64,000 nucleotides of DNA from Methylocystis sp. IM3 (GCF_038070105.1 NZ_JBBPBZ010000002.1:3516501-3580500), one strand, 5' to 3'. Positions 9,080-19,093 are shown, counted from the first letter of the stretch. Program-made: numbers and translations. The notes: generated by a model not told the origin, from the sequence alone.

Positions 9080-10852
9080 TCACACCAGCATCTTGCCCTT
9101 TTCGTCGATGATTGCGCCAATGTCGACGCCGGCGTCGTCGGAGAGATCGGCGAGCAGCATGTCATTATGCGCCTTGCCCGAGGGGATCATCGGGAAGCAG
9201 TTCTCGACCTTGTCGACGACGCAGTCGAAGATCACCGGCCCGTCGTAATCGAGCATGTCCTGAATGGCGGCGTCGAGCAGCTTCGGGTCCGAGCAGCGGA
9301 TGCCCTTTCCGCCGAAGGCTTCGGCGAGCTTCACGAAATCCGGCAGCGCCTCCGAATAGCTGTGCGAATAGCGCCCGCCGTGCAGAAGCTCCTGCCACTG
9401 GCGCACCATGCCCATATATTCGTTGTTCAGGATGAAGACCTTCACCGGCAGCCGATACTGGATCGCCGTCGACATCTCCTGAATGTTCATCAGGATCGAG
9501 GCTTCGCCGGCAATGTCGATCACGAGCGCGTTCGGATGCGCGAGCTGCGCGCCGATCGCCGCCGGCAGGCCATAGCCCATGGTGCCGAGGCCGCCCGAGG
9601 TCATCCAGCGGTTGGGCTCCTCGAAATGATAATGCTGCGCGGCCCACATCTGATGCTGGCCGACTTCGGTGGTGATATAGGCGTCGCGATCCTTCGTCAG
9701 CGCATAGAGGCGCTGCACGGCGTATTGCGGCTTGATCGTCGTGTCGGAGTTGCGGAAGGCGAGAGACTTCTTCTCGCGCCATTCGTCGATCTGCGCCCAC
9801 CAGTGATCGAGCGGCTGCTTGTCCGCATGCATCGCCTCGGCGCGCCAGGTGCGCACCAACGCCTCGAGCACATGCCCGCAGTCGCCGACGATGGCGAGAT
9901 CGACCTTGACGTTCTTGTTGATCGACGAGCGGTCGATGTCGATGTGGATTTTCTTCGAGCCGGGCGAGAAGGCGTCGAGGCGCCCGGTGATGCGGTCGTC
10001 GAAACGCGCGCCGACGGCGATCATGAGATCGCAGTCGTGCATGGCGTTGTTCGCCTCATAGGTGCCATGCATGCCGAGCATGCCGAGCCAGTTCTGGCCC
10101 GAGCCCGGATAGGCGCCGAGCCCCATCAGCGTCGAGGTGATGGGAAAGCCCGTGAGGCTCACGAGTTCGCGCAGCAGCGCCGAGGCCGAGGGGCCGGAAT
10201 TGATGACGCCGCCGCCCGTGTAGAAGATCGGGCGCCTGGCGGCGGCCATCATCCGCACCGCCTCGCGAATCTGCTCCATATCGGCGTCGAGCTTGGGCTG
10301 ATAGGTCTTGTGCTGCGCCCCGCGCGGGGCCGAATAGACGCCGCGCGCGAATTGCACGTCCTTCGGAATGTCGATGACGACCGGGCCGGGACGCCCCGAG
10401 GTCGCGACATAAAAGGCTTCGTGCAGAATGCGCGGCAGGTCCGCGATGTTCTTCACGAGATAATTGTGCTTCGTGCAGTGGCGGGTGATGCCGACCGTGT
10501 CGCATTCCTGAAAGGCGTCGGAGCCGATGAGATGCGTCGGCACCTGGCCGGTGATGCAGACCACGGGGATCGAGTCCATCAGCGCGTCGGTCAGGCCCGT
10601 CACCGTATTGGTGGCGCCGGGGCCGGAGGTGACGAGCAGCACGCCGACCTTGCCCGACGAGCGCGCATAGCCCTCGGCCGCATGGGCCGCGCCCTGCTCG
10701 TGACGCACGAGAATGTGCTTCACCTTCTCCTGGTGGAAGAGCACGTCATAGATCGGAAGGACGGCGCCGCCCGGATAGCCGAAAATAATCTCGACGCCCT
10801 GATCCTTCAGGGCTTCGACCACCATTTCTGCGCCGGTCATTTCCTTCGACAT
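9080..10852 (-). CDS. ilvB: Acetolactate synthase large (catalytic) subunit
   Basis: 590 residues from the ATG at 10852 (MSKEMTGAEM). A GTG seven codons earlier has an AGGA too close to it, so the ATG is preferred. ThDP enzyme with three domains: an N-terminal PYR domain with the catalytic glutamate in VRHEQGAAHAAEGYAR, a central FAD/NAD-like domain, and a C-terminal PP domain. The PP-domain ThDP motif reads IDIAGEASILMN followed by LNNEYMGMVRQWQ. It condenses pyruvate with pyruvate or 2-ketobutyrate, the committed step for valine, leucine and isoleucine. It is controlled by an upstream attenuator. Confidence 0.96.
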   Translation of the reverse strand: MSKEMTGAEMVVEALKDQGVEIIFGYPGGAVLPIYDVLFHQEKVKHILVRHEQGAAHAAEGYARSSGKVGVLLVTSGPGATNTVTGLTDALMDSIPVVCITGQVPTHLIGSDAFQECDTVGITRHCTKHNYLVKNIADLPRILHEAFYVATSGRPGPVVIDIPKDVQFARGVYSAPRGAQHKTYQPKLDADMEQIREAVRMMAAARRPIFYTGGGVINSGPSASALLRELVSLTGFPITSTLMGLGAYPGSGQNWLGMLGMHGTYEANNAMHDCDLMIAVGARFDDRITGRLDAFSPGSKKIHIDIDRSSINKNVKVDLAIVGDCGHVLEALVRTWRAEAMHADKQPLDHWWAQIDEWREKKSLAFRNSDTTIKPQYAVQRLYALTKDRDAYITTEVGQHQMWAAQHYHFEEPNRWMTSGGLGTMGYGLPAAIGAQLAHPNALVIDIAGEASILMNIQEMSTAIQYRLPVKVFILNNEYMGMVRQWQELLHGGRYSHSYSEALPDFVKLAEAFGGKGIRCSDPKLLDAAIQDMLDYDGPVIFDCVVDKVENCFPMIPSGKAHNDMLLADLSDDAGVDIGAIIDEKGKMLV

Positions 10853-10922
10853 GGTCTTCGTTCCGATCTTCACTTCCTGCGGCGGGCGAATTCACTGGAG
10901 AAGCGGCCGCGCCTCGGGCAAC

Positions 10923-10945
10923 AAAAAAGGCCCTCTCGGGGCCTT
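10923..10945 (-). terminator. ilv attenuator: intrinsic terminator in the leader
   Basis: On the minus strand AAGGCCC - CGAGA - GGGCCTT forms a perfect 7-bp stem (10945 to 10927) followed directly by TTTTTT (10928-10923). It sits between the leader peptide and the ilvB start, not at the end of a gene. That is the arrangement of an amino-acid biosynthetic attenuator. Confidence 0.8.
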
Positions 10946-10974
10946 GGGTCAAGCGCCATCGGCGGAAGCTGGGG

Positions 10975-11025
10975 CTATCCCCGCTCCGTCTCCGGCGCCG
11001 TTTCTACTACGAGAAGACCGCGCAT
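10975..11025 (-). CDS. Predicted ilv leader peptide (attenuator)
   Basis: A 16-residue open frame, ATG at 11025 and TAG at 10975, reads MRGLLVVETAPETERG. Four consecutive branched-chain codons (CTT CTC GTA GTA) occupy residues 4-7. The two GTA codons look unusual for valine beside the GTC/GTG-rich reading frames around it. It lies about 20 bases after a predicted start point and 30 bases before the terminator hairpin. The second hairpin needed for anti-termination is plausible: the stop codon lies inside AGCGGGG-ATAG-CCCC-A-GCT. Leu/Val starvation would stall the ribosome at LLVV. I recall that attenuation has been reported for Caulobacter ilvBN. A conserved peptide in relatives would settle it. 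Confidence 0.7.
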   Translation of the reverse strand: MRGLLVVETAPETERG

Positions 11026-11052
11026 TGCGCCCCGCTTATCCTTGATGCGCAG

Positions 11053-11081
11053 ACGTTACGGGAGGCGGGGGCGAGAATCAA
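11053..11081 (-). promoter_or_regulatory. Predicted sigma-70-type promoter of ilvBNC
   Basis: On the minus strand TTGATT (11081-11076) and TAACGT (11058-11053) are separated by exactly 17 bases. A start point near 11046 would give a leader of about 195 bases that contains the leader peptide and attenuator. Confidence 0.55.
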
Positions 11082-11154
11082 GCGGCCCGCCCCTCAAAAA
11101 TGAGGCCGATTCACGACCCGCCAGGGCGAGGCGGGCCGGGACGAAGCGGCCGGC

Positions 11155-11772
11155 TCACGCCCCTTCGGCCGCCAGCGCCTTCTCGACCGCCGGGTCCGCG
11201 GCCATCATGTCGTGATGCGCCCGCACGGCGGGAAAGGCCGAAAGACCGTCGTCGAGGAGCGTCTGCGCCCAGCGCTCCATCGGGAAAACATAGGCGTCGA
11301 GATAGCTGCGCCTGTCGCCGAGGAAAAAGCGCCTGCCCGTCAGATGCGCATCGACGAGCCGGAATTTCTTGTGCGCCAGCGCCTTGGCGGCCTCGCGGAT
11401 GTCGTCGAAGGCCTCCTTCTCCCGCGCCCGCGTATAGCGATTGGGGACGAAGAGCGGGAAGAAGGCCGGATGCAGGTCGCCGGTGATGAAGAAGCTCCAG
11501 CGGTCGGCTTCCGCCTGCTCCCTCTCCCCGCCCTCGATCCCGAGCCCCGCCTGCGGATGGCGCCGGGCGAGATAGCGCAGGATCGCCGCGTCCTGGGTGA
11601 GAATCCAGCCCTCGCCCGTATCGAGCGCCGGCACGGCCCCGGCCGGATTGATCTTCAGATAGTCCTTGTCGCCGAACTCCACTTCTTTCGTGGCGTAAGG
11701 CGCGCCGATCCATTCGAGCGCGATATGCGCCGCGAGCGAGCAGGCGCCGGGATGGTAGTAGAGCGTGAGCAT
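11155..11772 (-). CDS. Glutathione S-transferase family protein
   Basis: 205 residues. The N-terminal thioredoxin-like domain (about 1-80) begins MLTLYYHPGACSLAAHIALEW, with Cys11 at the position used by beta-class bacterial GSTs and the cis-proline motif AVPALD near residue 47. An all-helical C-terminal domain follows. The likely role is glutathione conjugation or reduction of an unknown electrophile. It lies 66 bases downstream of the TetR gene on the same strand, which makes it a candidate target of that regulator. Confidence 0.88.
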   Translation of the reverse strand: MLTLYYHPGACSLAAHIALEWIGAPYATKEVEFGDKDYLKINPAGAVPALDTGEGWILTQDAAILRYLARRHPQAGLGIEGGEREQAEADRWSFFITGDLHPAFFPLFVPNRYTRAREKEAFDDIREAAKALAHKKFRLVDAHLTGRRFFLGDRRSYLDAYVFPMERWAQTLLDDGLSAFPAVRAHHDMMAADPAVEKALAAEGA

Positions 11773-11838
11773 GGCGGGGGCTCCCTTTCAAAGTTGCGCC
11801 CGACCCCACATAGCGCGCCGAGGCGGCCGCGCTTCGCC

Positions 11839-12450
11839 CTAACGCTTCGCCTTCGCCACCGCCGCAGCCATCACGCCCTCGACCGCGCCCTCCAGCACCG
11901 TCGCCGGATCGGCGGTGCGCGCCGGATCGAAATGGCCGGAAATGGTCAGCATGGCGACGCCATGGGCGACGGCCCAGATTTGCAGCGCCACATGGCGCGC
12001 GCCCTGCGCCGCGGCGCCCGCCTGCTGGAGCCAGGCGACGACCGCCCGCCACAAGATTTCGAGCGCATGATCGGCCGCGCCGCCGGCCTGCGGATCGGCG
12101 AGCGTCGCCGCCTGCCCGAACATCGCCGCGTAAAGCCCCGTCTCCTCGCGGGCGAAGGCGAGATAGGCCCTGCACATGGCGCGCATCGCCGCCTGCGCGT
12201 CGGGGCGGCCGTCGTCCCAGGCGGCCTCGATCTTCTCGCCGAAGGTCTCGAACCCCTGCCGGGCGATTTCGGAAAGCAGCGCGTCCCGGCCGGAAAAATG
12301 CCGATAGGGCGCGGCGGACGTGACGCCGGCGCGGCGGGCGGCCTCGGTGAGCGTCAGGGCCGAGGGACCGCCCTCGGCCAGAAGCTCGACGCCCGCGTCG
12401 ACCAGCGCCTGTCTGAGCGAACCGTGATGATAGCCGCGCTTCACATGCAT
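11839..12450 (-). CDS. TetR/AcrR family transcriptional regulator
   Basis: 203 residues. An N-terminal helix-turn-helix (about 8-55) contains LTLTEAARRAGVTSAAPYRHFSGRDALLSEIA. The C-terminal ligand-binding domain, with ARHVALQIWAVAHGVAML, is of the WHG-containing TetR_C type. The gene is flanked by yebC (20 bases upstream) and GST (downstream), all on the minus strand. Ligand and operator are unknown, and I did not find a clear palindrome in the short gaps around it. Confidence 0.9.
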   Translation of the reverse strand: MHVKRGYHHGSLRQALVDAGVELLAEGGPSALTLTEAARRAGVTSAAPYRHFSGRDALLSEIARQGFETFGEKIEAAWDDGRPDAQAAMRAMCRAYLAFAREETGLYAAMFGQAATLADPQAGGAADHALEILWRAVVAWLQQAGAAAQGARHVALQIWAVAHGVAMLTISGHFDPARTADPATVLEGAVEGVMAAAVAKAKR

Positions 12451-12470
12451 CGGTTCGCCCGGCAGGTGGA

Positions 12471-13217
12471 TCAGCCGGCGAGCTTCGCCATCAGCGCGTC
12501 GGAGATCTCGAAATTGGCGTAGACGTTCTGCACGTCGTCATTGTCCTCGAGCGCGCCGACGAGCTTCAGGATCTTCTCGCCCGCCTCGTCGTCGACCTTG
12601 ATGGAGTTCTGCGGGCGCCAGACGAGGGCCGCCTTCTTCGGCTCGCCGAATTTCTCCTCCAGCGCCTTGGCGACGTCGCGCAGGCTCTCGACCGAGGTGA
12701 TGACCTCGTGGGACTCGTCGGTGGTGGAGACGTCGTCGGCGCCCCCCTCGATCGCCGCTTCCATCATCTGGTCTTCGGTCGCGACCTTCTTGTCGAACTC
12801 GACGAGGCCGACGCGGTCGAACATGAAGGAGACCGCGCCCGTTTCGGCGAGCGCGCCGCCCGCCTTGGTGAAATAGGACCGCACTTCGCCCGCCGTGCGA
12901 TTGCGATTGTCGGTCAGGGCCTCGATGATGACGGCGACGCCGCCCGGCGCATAGCCCTCGTAACGCACTTCGTCATAATTCTCGGCGTCGGCGCCGGAGG
13001 CTTTCTTGATTGCGCGCTCGATATTGTCTTTCGGCATGTTCTCGGCCTTGGCGGCGAGAACGGCGGCGCGAAGCCTCGCGTTCATGTTGGGATCGGGCAG
13101 GCCCATCTTGGCGGCGACGGTGATTTCGCGGGCAAGCTTGGAGAAGAGCTTGGAGCGGATCGCATCCTGCTTGCCCTTCTTGTGCATAATGTTCTTGAAC
13201 TGACTATGCCCGGCCAT
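12471..13217 (-). CDS. yebC: YebC/PmpR family (TACO1-like) protein
   Basis: 248 residues, the normal length for the family. The hallmark start is [20 protein letters not shown], and the signature [26 protein letters not shown] follows. Family members have been described as DNA-binding regulators and as ribosome-associated factors that help translation of proline-rich stretches (TACO1-like). The function here is by homology only. Divergent from the LOG gene across a 93-base gap. It is often next to ruvC in other bacteria, but not here. Confidence 0.95.
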   Translation of the reverse strand: MAGHSQFKNIMHKKGKQDAIRSKLFSKLAREITVAAKMGLPDPNMNARLRAAVLAAKAENMPKDNIERAIKKASGADAENYDEVRYEGYAPGGVAVIIEALTDNRNRTAGEVRSYFTKAGGALAETGAVSFMFDRVGLVEFDKKVATEDQMMEAAIEGGADDVSTTDESHEVITSVESLRDVAKALEEKFGEPKKAALVWRPQNSIKVDDEAGEKILKLVGALEDNDDVQNVYANFEISDALMAKLAG

Positions 13218-13310
13218 CGTGTCTTGCCCTTTGGTCCTTCTCTCCTCGCCGCAACTGGCGCCCGGGCGTCTATAACCCCCGCGGGGCCGGAAATAAAGAA
13301 AGGCGCTTTC

Positions 13311-14264
13311 ATGAGCCCGAAGGGCGACGAAAACACTCCCCCCGGGCATCCCGCTCATCCGCTGCGCCGCCACGAGCCCTTGCCGGAGCAGCGGCCCAAG
13401 CCGGTCCAGGAGGACCCCCAGGCGGCGGCGCGCGTGGCGGCCCTGCTCGCGAGTCCGGCCTATCGCGAGGCCGATTCGGATTTCGACTTTCTGGCGAGCG
13501 ACGATGCGCGGGGCCCGAGGCTCGAGCTCGACTATCTCAAGGCCGAGCTTTTGCTGCGCGCCCATGGCGTCACCGACGCCATCGTCGTCTTCGGCTCCAC
13601 CCGCATCGTCGAGCCGAAAGCGGCGCAGGCGCGTCTCGACGCGGCGCGGGCGGCGGCGGCGGCCGCGCCCGATGACGCGCAGGCGGCCCGGCGCGTGGCG
13701 GTCGCCGAGCGCATCGCCGACAAGGCGCGCTTTTACGACATCGCCCGGGAGTTCGGGCGAATCGTGGGCGCCTCGGGCCAATTGCCGGACGGGCGTCGGC
13801 TCGCGGTCGTCACCGGCGGCGGCCCCGGCATCATGGAGGCGGCGAACCGCGGCGCCTATGACGTCGGCGCCGAGACCGCGGGCTTCAACATCACCCTGCC
13901 GCACGAACAGTTCCCGAACCCCTATCTGACGCCCGAGCTTTGTTTTCGCTTTCATTACTTCGCCATGCGCAAGCTGCATTTCGTCTTGCGGGCGCGGGCG
14001 CTCGTCGCCTTTCCGGGCGGGTTTGGCACGCTCGATGAACTCTTCGAGACGCTCACCCTCGCCCAGACCCGCGTCATGAAGCCCTTGCCGATCATCCTCG
14101 TCGGCGAAGCCTATTGGCGACGCGTCTTCGACCCGGATTTCCTCGTCGAGGAAGGGGTCATCGCGCCGGAAGACCGCGATCTCTTCTGGTATGCGGAGAC
14201 CGCGCGCGAAATCTGGGAAGGCATCTTGCGCTGGCGACAAAAGGCCGGCGATCCGCTTTTGTGA
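13311..14264 (+). CDS. LOG-family protein (cytokinin riboside 5'-monophosphate phosphoribohydrolase-like)
   Basis: 317 residues from the ATG at 13311. The core domain (about 150-310) has the family signatures [17 protein letters not shown] and [20 protein letters not shown]. In LOG enzymes the latter holds the catalytic glutamate that cleaves the N-glycosidic bond of nucleoside monophosphates. Older databases call these lysine decarboxylases, which is wrong for this family. An extra N-terminal region of about 130 residues, including an Ala-rich helix, is typical of the longer bacterial subgroup. It ends in a GTGA overlap with a very short downstream frame. Confidence 0.9.
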   Translation: MSPKGDENTPPGHPAHPLRRHEPLPEQRPKPVQEDPQAAARVAALLASPAYREADSDFDFLASDDARGPRLELDYLKAELLLRAHGVTDAIVVFGSTRIVEPKAAQARLDAARAAAAAAPDDAQAARRVAVAERIADKARFYDIAREFGRIVGASGQLPDGRRLAVVTGGGPGIMEAANRGAYDVGAETAGFNITLPHEQFPNPYLTPELCFRFHYFAMRKLHFVLRARALVAFPGGFGTLDELFETLTLAQTRVMKPLPIILVGEAYWRRVFDPDFLVEEGVIAPEDRDLFWYAETAREIWEGILRWRQKAGDPLL

Positions 14265-14359
14265 AAAAGCGGCGGCGCAAAAAAGCGCAGATGTGGCTTA
14301 TTGCAGGGGTCGGTCCCGCCGCCTATCTGACAGGCTGCGGCGGAGCGCCGCTTCATTGA
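14261..14359 (+). CDS. Possible 32-residue lipoprotein-like peptide
   Basis: GTG at 14261 overlaps the LOG stop codon (GTGA) and opens 32 codons. The N-terminus is strongly basic (KKRRRKK), followed by a short hydrophobic run, [11 protein letters not shown], and LTGC, which fits a lipobox; only seven residues follow the cysteine. This is reminiscent of entericidin-type mini-lipoproteins. However, part of the frame overlaps the inverted repeat GCGGCG-GAG-CGCCGC, which could simply be a weak terminator. I cannot exclude that the frame is fortuitous. Confidence 0.25.
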   Translation: MKKRRRKKAQMWLIAGVGPAAYLTGCGGAPLH

Positions 14360-14374
14360 TTGGAGGATTCTCAA

Positions 14375-14734
14375 ATGAGCTGGTTCAAGGGAATCGTGGG
14401 CGGCGCCATTGGCGCAGAGGCTCTGAGCCTCATCAAGGATTACGTCGAGAAGGAAGGCGGCCTCGACGCCGTCGTCAAGAAATTCAAGGAGGGCGGCTAC
14501 AAGAGACAGATCGAGTCCTGGGTCTCGACCGGCAAGAACGAGGCCATCAGCTCGATCGAAGTCGGCCAGGCGGTCGGCGTCGATAAGCTCAAGAAGCTCG
14601 CGGAATCGGCCGGGATCGACCTCAACAAGGCGCGCGACCTTCTCGCCGAGTATCTGCCCGTCGCCATCGACAAGGCGACGCCGGAAGGCAAGCTCCCGGC
14701 CCCCGAGAAGGAACAGAAGAAATCTCTTTACTGA
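14375..14734 (+). CDS. YidB-like DUF937 family protein
   Basis: 119 residues starting at ATG 14375 with GGAGG eight bases upstream. A start at 14360 (MEDSQ) would include the ribosome site in the coding part, so it is rejected. The sequence opens MSWFKGIVGGAIGAEALSLIKDYVEKEGGLDAVVKKF and matches YidB-like DUF937 proteins, which are short, helical and soluble, with no known biochemical role. It is followed by a strong terminator, so it ends its transcript. Confidence 0.82.
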   Translation: MSWFKGIVGGAIGAEALSLIKDYVEKEGGLDAVVKKFKEGGYKRQIESWVSTGKNEAISSIEVGQAVGVDKLKKLAESAGIDLNKARDLLAEYLPVAIDKATPEGKLPAPEKEQKKSLY

Positions 14735-15889
<1,155 letters not shown>

Positions 15890-15909
15890 AATCTGCGGGA
15901 GGGCGCGGC

Positions 15910-16893
15910 ATGGCGGCCTATGAGCGCATCTTGCTGACGGGCGGCGCCGGCTTCGTCGGCGCGCATCTCGCCGCACGGCTCGCCGACGCCTATCCCGACG
16001 CGCGCCGCGTCGTGTTGGTGCGGCCGGGCGAAAGCGGCGCGCATCCAGCTTTTTCCTGCGCCGTCGCCGACCTTCTCGACGAGGACGCGATTGACCGGCT
16101 CATCGCCGATCTTGCGCCCGATCTCGTCCTGCATCTTGCCGGGCAGGCCTCGATCGGTCAGTCGGCCGGCGCGCCGGAGCAGACCTGGCGGGTCAATTTC
16201 CACGGCGCCTTCGGCCTCGCGGCGGCGGTCGCCCGCCACGCGCCGCGGGCGGTGGTGCTGTTTTCGTCCACGGCGGCGGCCTATGGCGCGAGCTTTCGCG
16301 ACGGCGTGCTGACCGAAGACGCGCCCCTGCGCCCGATGGACGTCTACAGCCGCTCCAAGGCGGCCGCCGAAAGCGCCATGGCGGACGTTTTGGGGCCCGA
16401 AGCGCGGCTCGTGATCGCGCGGCCCGTCAACCATTCGGGACCCGGCCAGCGCAACCGCAGTTTCGTGCTCGCCTCCTTCGCAGCGCAGATCGCCGCGATC
16501 GAAGCCGGAAAGGCCGGGCCGCGTATGAAGGTCGGCGATCTCTCCAAGGCCCGCGACTTTCTCGACGTGCGTGACGTGGTCGACGCCTATATGCGGCTCG
16601 TGGCGCGGGCGCGCGATCTCCCCGAGCGAGTCTCGATCTTCAACATCGGCTCCGGCGAGGCGCTGACCATCGCCTCGCTTCTCGAGACGCTGCGCGGCAT
16701 GTCCCGGCGGCCCTTCGATGTCGAAGTCGATCCGGCGCTGCTGCGCCCGTCCGCGACCGACATCGCCTGCGTCGCCTGCGACGCGTCGCGGCTGGCCGCC
16801 GCCACGGGCTGGCGGCCGCGCCATTCCATCGAGGACACGCTGTGCGCACTGCTCAACGAATGGCGCGCCGAAATTGCCCGGACGCCGTCGTGA
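15910..16893 (+). CDS. rmd: NAD-dependent epimerase/dehydratase, GDP-4-keto-6-deoxymannose reductase-like
   Basis: 327 residues. Rossmann motif LLTGGAGFVGAHLAARL, substrate region HLAGQASIGQS, active-site serine in FSSTAAAYG and YSRSKAAAE providing Tyr and Lys. Its position directly after gmd suggests that it reduces the Gmd product, giving GDP-D-rhamnose (Rmd) or a related 6-deoxyhexose. Homology alone does not separate Rmd from other GDP-sugar reductases. It overlaps the next gene at GTGA, implying coupled translation. Confidence 0.82.
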   Translation: MAAYERILLTGGAGFVGAHLAARLADAYPDARRVVLVRPGESGAHPAFSCAVADLLDEDAIDRLIADLAPDLVLHLAGQASIGQSAGAPEQTWRVNFHGAFGLAAAVARHAPRAVVLFSSTAAAYGASFRDGVLTEDAPLRPMDVYSRSKAAAESAMADVLGPEARLVIARPVNHSGPGQRNRSFVLASFAAQIAAIEAGKAGPRMKVGDLSKARDFLDVRDVVDAYMRLVARARDLPERVSIFNIGSGEALTIASLLETLRGMSRRPFDVEVDPALLRPSATDIACVACDASRLAAATGWRPRHSIEDTLCALLNEWRAEIARTPS

Positions 16894-18317
16894 CCGGCGC
16901 AAACCCTCCCGAGGATCGGCGCGCGCGCATCCGCCTGCTCGAATTCCAGCTCGAGCATTTGCGCCGCGAGGCCCTGCATCTCACCCATGAGCGGCACCGG
17001 CTGACCTATTCCATCGCCGGCCGCATCTACGACGTCCTGCGCCCCCTCGAGCGCCGGATCGCGGAGGCGGGCGCCCGCTTCGCCGCGCCGTTCCGAAAGA
17101 GAAAGCCTGAAGCCGCCGCGCCCGCCGCTTCCCCGCCCCCTCCCGCGCAGCCGGTCGCCGCGGCGGCGGCGATCCCGGCCCGGCGGCTGCTCCTCGACGT
17201 GACGACCACGGCGAAATTCGACGGCGGCACCGGCATTCAGCGCGTCGTGAAGGAAATCGCCCGCGCCTGCCATTCGGGCGCCCGCTTCGACATTCCCGCG
17301 CGCGCCGTGCGCTGCGAGGGTGGCCGGCTCTATACGGCGAACGCCTTCACGGCCCGCCTCGGCGGCGCGGAAACGGGGCCGGACGAGGAAATCGACATCG
17401 AGCCCGGCGACCGCTTCCTCACCCTCGCCGACAGCTGGAACGCCTTCGACGAGCTCGCCCCGCTCTTCGGCCGCATCCGGACGGGGGGCGGCGAGATCGT
17501 CACCTGCATCTTCGATCTCATCCCCGAATTGCATCCTTACGCCTGCCACGAGGCGACGCCGCCGCGCTATCGCGCCTGGCTGCGCCGGGCGCTCCTCGAA
17601 AGCGACGCCTTTCTGGCGATTTCGCGAACGGTCGCGGAGGAGCTCGCGGCTTTCGTGGCGGAAAACCGTCTGTCGCACCGGCCGGGCCTGAAGATTGGCT
17701 GGTTCCAGTGCGGCGCCGATCTCGCCGCGCCGCCTGCCGAAAATCCCCGCCAAAAGATCGCGGCGGCCGTCGCGGGAGAGACGCCCACATTTCTGATGGT
17801 CGGCACCATCGAGCCACGCAAGGGCCACCGCATCGCGCTTCAGGCGTTCGAGGCGCTCTGGGCGAAGGGCGTCGAAGCGCGCCTCGTCATCGTCGGACGG
17901 CGCGGCTGGCTGGAGGAGGCGATCGTCGCCGAGATCACGGACCACGCCGAGCGTGGCCGACGTCTGTTCTGGTTCGACGACGCCGACGACGGGGAGCTTT
18001 CCTATCTTTATGACCACAGCCGCGCGCTGATCCTGCCCTCCTACGCCGAAGGCTTCGGCCTGCCCATCGTGGAGGCGGCGCTGCGCGGCCGCGCCGTCAT
18101 TTGCAGCGACATTCCGGTGTTTCGCGAGGTCGGGCGCGAGGGCGCGCTCTACTTCCGCGTCAACGACCCGGCCGCTCTCGCGGCGGAGATCGAGGATTTT
18201 CTCACCGGCTTGCGCCAGCCCGATCCGGCGCGGGCGCTGCGGGTTTCATGGGCCGAGGCGGCGCGCCGCATCGTCGAGACCATCGCCCGCGACGATTGGC
18301 TGACCCGGCTCCCCTGA
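16890..18317 (+). CDS. Glycosyltransferase family 4-type (GT-B)
   Basis: 475 residues from the GTG at 16890, which overlaps the upstream stop. An in-frame start 16 codons earlier would lie inside rmd. The N-terminal 85 residues are helical and charged, then a Pro/Ala-rich linker. The GT-B fold follows, with GTGIQRVVKEIARA in the first domain and FLMVGTIEPRKGHRIALQAF, then LPSYAEGFGLPIVEAALRG in the nucleotide-binding domain (the E-x7-E retaining signature). Likely transfers a sugar, plausibly the GDP-deoxyhexose made by the two genes before it, to a surface polysaccharide. The acceptor is unknown. Confidence 0.88.
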   Translation: MTGANPPEDRRARIRLLEFQLEHLRREALHLTHERHRLTYSIAGRIYDVLRPLERRIAEAGARFAAPFRKRKPEAAAPAASPPPPAQPVAAAAAIPARRLLLDVTTTAKFDGGTGIQRVVKEIARACHSGARFDIPARAVRCEGGRLYTANAFTARLGGAETGPDEEIDIEPGDRFLTLADSWNAFDELAPLFGRIRTGGGEIVTCIFDLIPELHPYACHEATPPRYRAWLRRALLESDAFLAISRTVAEELAAFVAENRLSHRPGLKIGWFQCGADLAAPPAENPRQKIAAAVAGETPTFLMVGTIEPRKGHRIALQAFEALWAKGVEARLVIVGRRGWLEEAIVAEITDHAERGRRLFWFDDADDGELSYLYDHSRALILPSYAEGFGLPIVEAALRGRAVICSDIPVFREVGREGALYFRVNDPAALAAEIEDFLTGLRQPDPARALRVSWAEAARRIVETIARDDWLTRLP

Positions 18318-18479
18318 GGCCGCCGCGCCGCATGTTCGACCTGGCGGTTTCCGCCCCGCGCCAAAGCGTGTTAGACAGGCGACAATCGGTCGCGCTTTCG
18401 AGGATTGTCCCCGGGGCGGCGGCTTTTCGCTTGTTTTGCGGCAGCCCAACGCGCGCCGCCATCAGAGGACAGATCGAAA

Positions 18480-19010
18480 ATGGCGCTCAATATTCCGCTC
18501 GTAAACGACCAGACGTCGCGGACCGTCCTCAAAATGCTCAATCTCGAGGCGTCGCAGCTGTCGCTGCCCGAGTCGCAGCAACTGCTGAAGGGCGGGCTCG
18601 CCGCCTATGTCGTGCTCCAGGCCGGGGCGCAATTTTTCTCGCATTCGATCGTCGTGAGCATCTTCTACGGCGTGGCCAGCGCCGCCGTGCTCTATGGCGC
18701 GACCTTCTATCTGCTGCGCTATCTCGGGCAGGAGCAGAAATTCGTCAAAACCCTCACGGCCATGGCGATCATGGGCGCCATCGCCGCCCTCGCCTATATC
18801 ATCCTGCACCTGATCGTGGGCGTCGCCTTGCCGCCGCCGTTGCCGACCGAGCGTCTGGCCCGTTTCCTGCTGTTCCCGATCATCGTCTGGGTCGCGTTCA
18901 TGTACGCCTTCCTGCTGCGCCATGTGTCGCTGCGGCCCATTCCCGCCTTCGTGACGGCGGCGCTCTATGTGATCGCGATCGAGGTCGTGCTTGCAGCGAT
19001 AAAGTTCTGA
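18480..19010 (+). CDS. Unknown integral membrane protein, 176 residues
   Basis: ATG at 18480 with AGAGGA ten bases upstream. The N-terminal 37 residues are soluble (NDQTSRTVLKMLNLEASQLSLPESQQLL). About five hydrophobic helices follow (roughly 38-58, 60-82, 92-116, 128-146 and 152-174). I do not recognise the family. There are no catalytic-looking residues, and the protein is largely membrane helix with a PPPLP turn near residue 120. It lies 162 bases after the glycosyltransferase and has its own room for a promoter, so it may not belong to that cassette. Confidence 0.8.
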   Translation: MALNIPLVNDQTSRTVLKMLNLEASQLSLPESQQLLKGGLAAYVVLQAGAQFFSHSIVVSIFYGVASAAVLYGATFYLLRYLGQEQKFVKTLTAMAIMGAIAALAYIILHLIVGVALPPPLPTERLARFLLFPIIVWVAFMYAFLLRHVSLRPIPAFVTAALYVIAIEVVLAAIKF

Positions 19011-19040
19011 AACAAAATCGACTGTCTGGACTTGAGCTTA

Positions 19041-19066
19041 GCCGGCGCTCACGCATGGGCGCCGGC
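19041..19066. repeat. Hairpin downstream of the membrane protein gene
   Basis: GCCGGCGC (19041-19048), ten-base loop, GCGCCGGC (19059-19066). A perfect 8-bp stem but with no T-run, so either a weak transcription stop or an RNA 3'-end stabiliser. Confidence 0.5.
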
Positions 19067-19093
19067 GATGGAACCTTCAACCTTTTCAGAGCA

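Noticed and set aside
10852..10873. GTG start for ilvB at 10873
   Set aside because: Its AGGA lies one base before the codon, too close to function. The ATG at 10852 is better placed.
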